NCBI GenBank assembly: GCA_025890175.1
Contig: JANPYM010000002.1
Location: 704,383 to 768,382 of the forward strand
DNA length: 64,000 bases
Direction: 5' to 3'
From: Ciborinia camelliae
Taxonomy: Eukaryota > Ascomycota > Leotiomycetes > Helotiales > Sclerotiniaceae
In this document: positions 59,642 through 64,000 of the stretch, one piece after another
Numbering within the stretch: the first letter of the stretch is position 1
Layout of the letters: each line of letters begins with the position of its first letter
The notes under the pieces: generated by a model
Database searches by the model: none
Seen by the model: only the letters and a program-made list of their open reading frames with translations
Told to the model about the DNA's origin: nothing
Position numbers and translations under genes: made by a program

Positions 59642-61693
59642 ATGGCAGACGCTTTGAATAGAAAGGAAAATATGGAGAGCCTTGAAGTCGAGGAGTTCGA
59701 GATTATTGTCCAACAGGGTGAGACGAGAAAGGTAGTAAAGTTGAGACTCTTCATAACTTTAGACGCGGAGTTTGCGAGCTATCTCCACACGATCCACGTT
59801 TGCTGCACCGTCGAAGGCAAACAAATTGGTTATGCTTTCGGTCGGTATGTACGCCGAGAACGAATGCGAGTATTATTCTGGAGCTCTATGGAAGCTGTAA
59901 GTGAAGAAATGTCTTCGATCGCATTCAGCCTTTTCGATCGGTATGGGTTTCTCAAAGACAACCTTAAGAACCATTGTGTACGGAAAGGCACAGGTGTTTG
60001 GGGAAGTGAATTGGATTTCGGTCCGCTTTTTCTCATGGAGCGTATTGAAGTGACGGACAGGAAGTGGCGACGAAAAGGATTAGGGCGAGCCATGGTGGAT
60101 GCTCTCGTCAAGAAAGCACAGGAGCAACAGAAGTCGTTTCCTGATACAGTTGCGCCCAGTGAAATCTTCTGTTTTCGACGAAATAAAGCGGCCTATTCGA
60201 GACTGCATACAATTTCGTCGCCCGGTTGGCTTCGTAGCGATGCTGGGCCACAATGGAAGGATAAATCTAAACTAGAGAAGAATGAGATTAATCATCGCGC
60301 CGTTGATGTTTCCGAGGCATTCCATAGATCCCTTGGCTTTCGCCGAATTGGTGCTTCAACCTGTTTTGGTCTTTCATCTGATCCTGAACACAAATCTCAG
60401 TCTCTTGCGATCAAAGACGACTTTGATCCACCCGATACACCCCCAGGACTTCTAAAGGAAGCGGAGGGACGAGTGCTTCATTTTCCTATGCACGGCCAAG
60501 AGGAGGCTCACAAACGACAGCTGGAAGAAGAGAAGCTGAAGGAGTTGAAGGAAACACTTTCCCCTTTAAACTTCGCTGCTGTCAGTCTTTCTGATGTCGA
60601 CCTCTTGAAATTCTACAAGACATACCACCCCAAAGACAGAGCGGAGTGGAAGCAGGTCGATCATTTGAACAATACTCTGCTACATATTACAGCATGCGAA
60701 TACAAACCTCTAAGTGTAAAATGGCTGATGGATAATGTCAACGACAAACAGTGCTTGACACTGGCTCGCAATATCGATGGATATACCCCTCTTGAGAGCC
60801 TACAAGACCGTCTTGAAATCGACAGAACACGACGCTCGCATGGGCTGATGAAAATCGTCTTCTCGGACAAATTTACTGGCTTCACGCCGGATTCTGTGGC
60901 CTGCAAAGCTCTGCTAATGACTGGTTCGTTGCCTCAAAATCTTCCAGACATACAAGTTCAACGACTCAAGTACGGATGTACCTGTGGAGAATGTATCGGG
61001 GGTTTCTTATCGCCACGCATGAAGTTGGCACTTGTTTATGAAGCTGAACTGACATACAAAGTACTAAATCGGGAGATTGAGGAGGGTAGCGGAACTGGCT
61101 GTTTGGCATATTTCGAGCTTTTCGAACCTTCTACACCAGCTATGAAACGAGAATTTCTGACAACCACGTCCCTCCGTCGAGGTTTCGTGAACAACTTCAA
61201 TCATATCACGTCCTGCTTGGAAGAAAACAAAGCGCCGACGATTAAAAATGTGTTGCAAGCACTGAAAGAGAGCAATGAGCGGCCACAATTTACACGAATG
61301 TATCTTCGATGGGGCAACACTGTTGAAAAGAACATGGAAGGAGTACTGGAACGCCTATTTAGAATGATCAGTGATCAAAACGATATATTTGGGGACGGTG
61401 AAATCATGTCGGAAATGGGGGATAAAATCGACCAATTGAAGAAATGTAGGAATGATCATGAATATAGCTTTGTCGCTAAGGCTTGTGGTTTAAAAGAATG
61501 CAACACCAACCCGGAGGAAAGATATGTGGCCAACGGGAATAACAACCCGGAATGGGAGAAGATTTTAAAGAACAACAAGCGTCCGGAGGCAATGATTGAT
61601 GACGTTTTCAAGAGCAATATAAGTGACGACGAAATATCGGGCATGTTAAGGGATTCTTTTTTGGGAATGGGGCTGAGGGGATCCGAATTGTGA
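59642..61693 (+). CDS. GNAT acetyltransferase-like protein with uncharacterised C-terminal region (paralogue 1)
   Basis: A single exon of 683 aa. The N-terminal part resembles a GNAT N-acetyltransferase: a strand pair with EGKQIGYAFGRYVRRERMRV, then FGPLFLMERIEVTDRKWRRK ending in the acetyl-CoA loop RRKGLG (143-148) and helix RAMVDALVKKA, and a motif-B-like AFHRSLGFRRIGAS near 235. The substrate cannot be told. From about residue 310 comes LSDVDLLKFYKTYHPKDRAEWKQVD, then NNTLLHITACEYKPLSVKWLM and IDGYTPLESLQDRLE, which read as two degenerate ankyrin-like repeats. Next is a cysteine-containing CTCGECIGGFLSPRMKLALVYEAEL segment and a long acidic helical end. No intron and no signal peptide. The next gene is a clear paralogue. 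The ATG at 59642 follows a pyrimidine-rich leader. Confidence 0.85.
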   Translation: MADALNRKENMESLEVEEFEIIVQQGETRKVVKLRLFITLDAEFASYLHTIHVCCTVEGKQIGYAFGRYVRRERMRVLFWSSMEAVSEEMSSIAFSLFDRYGFLKDNLKNHCVRKGTGVWGSELDFGPLFLMERIEVTDRKWRRKGLGRAMVDALVKKAQEQQKSFPDTVAPSEIFCFRRNKAAYSRLHTISSPGWLRSDAGPQWKDKSKLEKNEINHRAVDVSEAFHRSLGFRRIGASTCFGLSSDPEHKSQSLAIKDDFDPPDTPPGLLKEAEGRVLHFPMHGQEEAHKRQLEEEKLKELKETLSPLNFAAVSLSDVDLLKFYKTYHPKDRAEWKQVDHLNNTLLHITACEYKPLSVKWLMDNVNDKQCLTLARNIDGYTPLESLQDRLEIDRTRRSHGLMKIVFSDKFTGFTPDSVACKALLMTGSLPQNLPDIQVQRLKYGCTCGECIGGFLSPRMKLALVYEAELTYKVLNREIEEGSGTGCLAYFELFEPSTPAMKREFLTTTSLRRGFVNNFNHITSCLEENKAPTIKNVLQALKESNERPQFTRMYLRWGNTVEKNMEGVLERLFRMISDQNDIFGDGEIMSEMGDKIDQLKKCRNDHEYSFVAKACGLKECNTNPEERYVANGNNNPEWEKILKNNKRPEAMIDDVFKSNISDDEISGMLRDSFLGMGLRGSEL

Positions 61694-62586
61694 TGAACTG
61701 ATTTCATGGTGGTGTGTCACTTGTATGACTGGAAGATTTCGTATGATGTGTAAATTGATGATTGACTATGCTGCCATGTGCTTTCCATGTTATACTGTTC
61801 TATGCTTAGCTAGCTTTCATTAAATACGTAGCTGTAAGTAGCTGAGGCAAAGCTCAAGTCCAATATACAACACAGAAATGAACATATATCGCAACTTCAT
61901 GTACTCCCTTCATTCTTCTTTAAAGTTTGTTCCTCAGTACCCCCCGCTGTAGAAGGATCTCAAGGGCAATTATTGATGCCTCTGCCGTGCTTGACGAACC
62001 CGTTGAATAAACCCGAGACACGCATCTCCGCGATACTCTACTTTTTAACTTGAGGATAAACAACATCAGCAACTCTCTCCAATCAGCCGTATACAAGGTT
62101 ATGCTTCTTGCATGTTCGCTTTACTTCTTGTTTCTGATTTGGACCTTTATTTTGGTTCACAGTTTTCAGATGATGCAAGTGATGTTGGTACTGTTCGGAG
62201 ATATGTATGAAGTGGCCACATACATACATACGTACGTACGTACCTAGGTACATACTGGATTTAAATATGAAGTGCATGTGAAAGACTTAAGAGATGGGAG
62301 AAGAGGATATGTCGATATCATGGGATTTGGCAATGACTCTATACTGCATCTAGCATAGTGAGTCTTATGCACGTCTCCTCAAACATTCACTTTATGCGGT
62401 TCCATACGGCGGCGATGAAAAGATAATTTCCTTCTATCGTGCTTGATAGACTAGCCTTCTGAACTTAAGATAGAGATTCCTTCAAGTTCCTTTACGGTTT
62501 TGCATGGAAACAAAAAAATCAACTCTTTCAAGTTTTCATCATCGGTCTAATTCTAAATAAAGTAGACCGTATTTCCCACAACAGTC
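61694..62586. other. Intergenic region, 0.89 kb, between the two paralogues
   Basis: AT-rich, with a CATACATACGTACGTACGTAC run at about 62222-62242. No gene supported. It should hold the promoter of paralogue 2. Confidence 0.5.
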
Positions 62587-64000
62587 ATGTCTGACACACC
62601 GACAAAAGCTCGTGGAAAGCGCAAGGCTGGTTATAGAGGTTCTATCTTGTCCCTGAAGCCATCTGCTTCTTCCAAACAAGCAAAGATCGATAACCAAAAG
62701 ATGGATGGTAAGTCGCATATGAGGCGTTAAATACACAATTCTCTGGCATCTTTACTGATATGCATTTCTTATAGTTTCCACGGGAAAACTTGATTCCGCT
62801 ACTCGTAGTAATCAAGTGAATGCGGATTCTCAAAGCGAGCACCTAGTTTTGCCATCTTCTTCCTCGCTCATCTTGGAGTTGGTCCCTGATGAAGATGTGG
62901 ACGAGAAACGTGATTACGACAAATACGATGACTTCACATATGAGTCTGATTCTGATGAGGACGACGAGAAGGACCCAGATTCTGATGATGACTTTTACTC
63001 GTGTAATAATCGAGCCAGTTCATGCGATGGTTCCTACACCGAAAATGGAGTGAAAAAAATGGAAATTGATGAGATAAGACACGGCTTAGGAGGTGCTGAA
63101 GATCTAGGAGTTAAGCTTTCGGTCTACATCACCAAAGGAGGAGAAACTGGTAACTGGCTTGACAACATCCATGTCGAATCTTTGTACAATGATACTCAGA
63201 TTGGTTATACTCTTGGTTATTATGTTCATCGGCAAGGAATCAAGGCCAATTTTTTAGAATCGATGGAGATGCCTGATATGGTCCAAATAGCCGTCGAAGT
63301 TTTTGACAAAGTCGGACGTCTCAATAGAAAGTTTAAGGAGCATATCGTACAGCGAGGCACTGGTGTTTGGGGAGACGAAATGGATGACGGTCCGCTATGT
63401 TTGATCGAACAAACCAAAATCACTGATACCAAGTTTCGTCGAATGGGGCTTGGTCGAGCTATGGTCAAGGCTCTCATTGAAAAAGCGCAAGAGCATGCAG
63501 CTCCCTATCGAAGACTTCATATGATCGTGAAACCTGGTTCGCTTCTCGGCGATCTTAACCACGAATACAATGACAAGTCGAAACGCGAGAGACGCGCCAT
63601 ACAGCGTCGAAAAATAGATTCGGCTATTGCGTTTTATCGATCTCTTGGTTTCCGCCGTATTGGTTCTTCGAGCTGTTTTTGCTTTTCGCTTGATCCAAGG
63701 CATAAGGCACATTCGATCAGTATTAACGCCGATTATGATCCACCGAGAGAAGACGCGGAACTGGAGATGTCGGATGACGAGGGCGATATTATAGTTCCGG
63801 CACCCTACGACAGTGTTAAAGTCAGAGCCAAGAGACTTGCAAAATTGGAGCAAAGATTCCCGCTAGAGCATGCCATCACGACACTTCCTGATACGGAGTT
63901 GGTCGACTTCTTCCAGACATTCGAGGGCGAGGATGGGAGTGAATGGGAGCAAGTTGACTGTCGTCATAATAATATTCTGCACCAAGCAGCATGCGCCCTG
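62587..64000 (+). CDS. GNAT acetyltransferase-like protein (paralogue 2), 3' end outside the window
   Basis: Two exons, 62587-62707 and 62775->64000 (67-nt intron, GTAAGT donor, TAG acceptor), give 449 codons and remain open at the right edge. The N-terminus differs from paralogue 1: a basic start (TKARGKRKAGYRGS) and a strongly acidic block (YESDSDEDDEKDPDSDDDFYS). The core is the same: IHVESLYNDTQIGYTLGYYV, GTGVWGDEMDDGPLCLIEQT, the acetyl-CoA loop FRRMGLGRAMVKALIEKAQE and AFYRSLGFRRIGSSSC. The end of the window reaches TELVDFFQTFEGEDGSEWEQVD and NNILHQAAC, the same ankyrin-like start as in paralogue 1. Tandem duplication followed by divergence of the N-terminus is the simplest history. The basic/acidic N-terminus may direct it to the nucleus (inference). 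Confidence 0.85.

Overview
The window looks like a nuclear contig of a filamentous ascomycete (Pezizomycotina), most likely a leotiomycete. The reasons are single genes with short introns (about 46-230 nt, GT...AG, CTAAC/CTGAC-type branch sites), a fused Nup98-Nup96 nucleoporin, a full-length exocyst Sec3, moderate GC, and pyrimidine- and microsatellite-rich intergenic DNA with frequent TAGG/CCTA tracts. No tRNA, rRNA, CRISPR array or intact transposon was recognised. Exon joins were worked out by hand from splice signals and reading-frame continuity, without transcripts or database searches.

Layout. 1-234: 5' end of an unrecognised gene running off the left edge. 2303-8695 (-): Nup98-Nup96 precursor. 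10209-11041 (+): centrin/Cdc31. 11826-13678 (-): epsin. 15143-16262 (-): EngB-type mitochondrial GTPase. 16482-16817 (+): FMC1-like ATP synthase assembly factor. 18689-22555 (+): large proline-rich/helical protein of unknown function. 23717-28282 (-) and 28870-30327 (+): exocyst Sec3 and nucleolar Srp40/Nopp140, sharing a 587-bp divergent promoter. 31524-33526 (+): adenosine-deaminase-related enzyme. 35456-36902 (+): multi-pass membrane protein. 37776-39025 (+): BTB/POZ protein. 41200-43000 (-): decayed gene related to a fungal CCCH zinc-finger family. 43844-45071 (-): nitronate monooxygenase. 46006-49421: a 1.7-kb block present twice around a 10-N gap, probably an unmerged assembly overlap. 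49618-50029 (+): 96-aa double-stranded-RNA-binding protein. 50819-52029 (+): mitochondrial ribosomal protein uS7. 56203-58502 (+): universal stress protein after a 4.2-kb gene-poor stretch. 59642-61693 and 62587->64000 (+): two tandem paralogues with an N-terminal GNAT acetyltransferase-like domain and a C-terminal region I do not recognise.

Most genes are conserved housekeeping functions: nuclear pore, spindle pole, endocytosis, exocytosis, ribosome biogenesis and mitochondrial translation/ATP synthase assembly. They are neighbours by chromosomal position and do not form a pathway or gene cluster. The accessory part lies right of about 37 kb: the BTB protein, the CCCH pseudogene and the GNAT pair. 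I saw no convincing new multigene system. The best leads are the GNAT pair with its uncharacterised C-terminal module, the tiny dsRNA-binding protein, the decayed CCCH gene with C-to-T-type stop codons, and three 54-nt introns that remain open in frame if retained.
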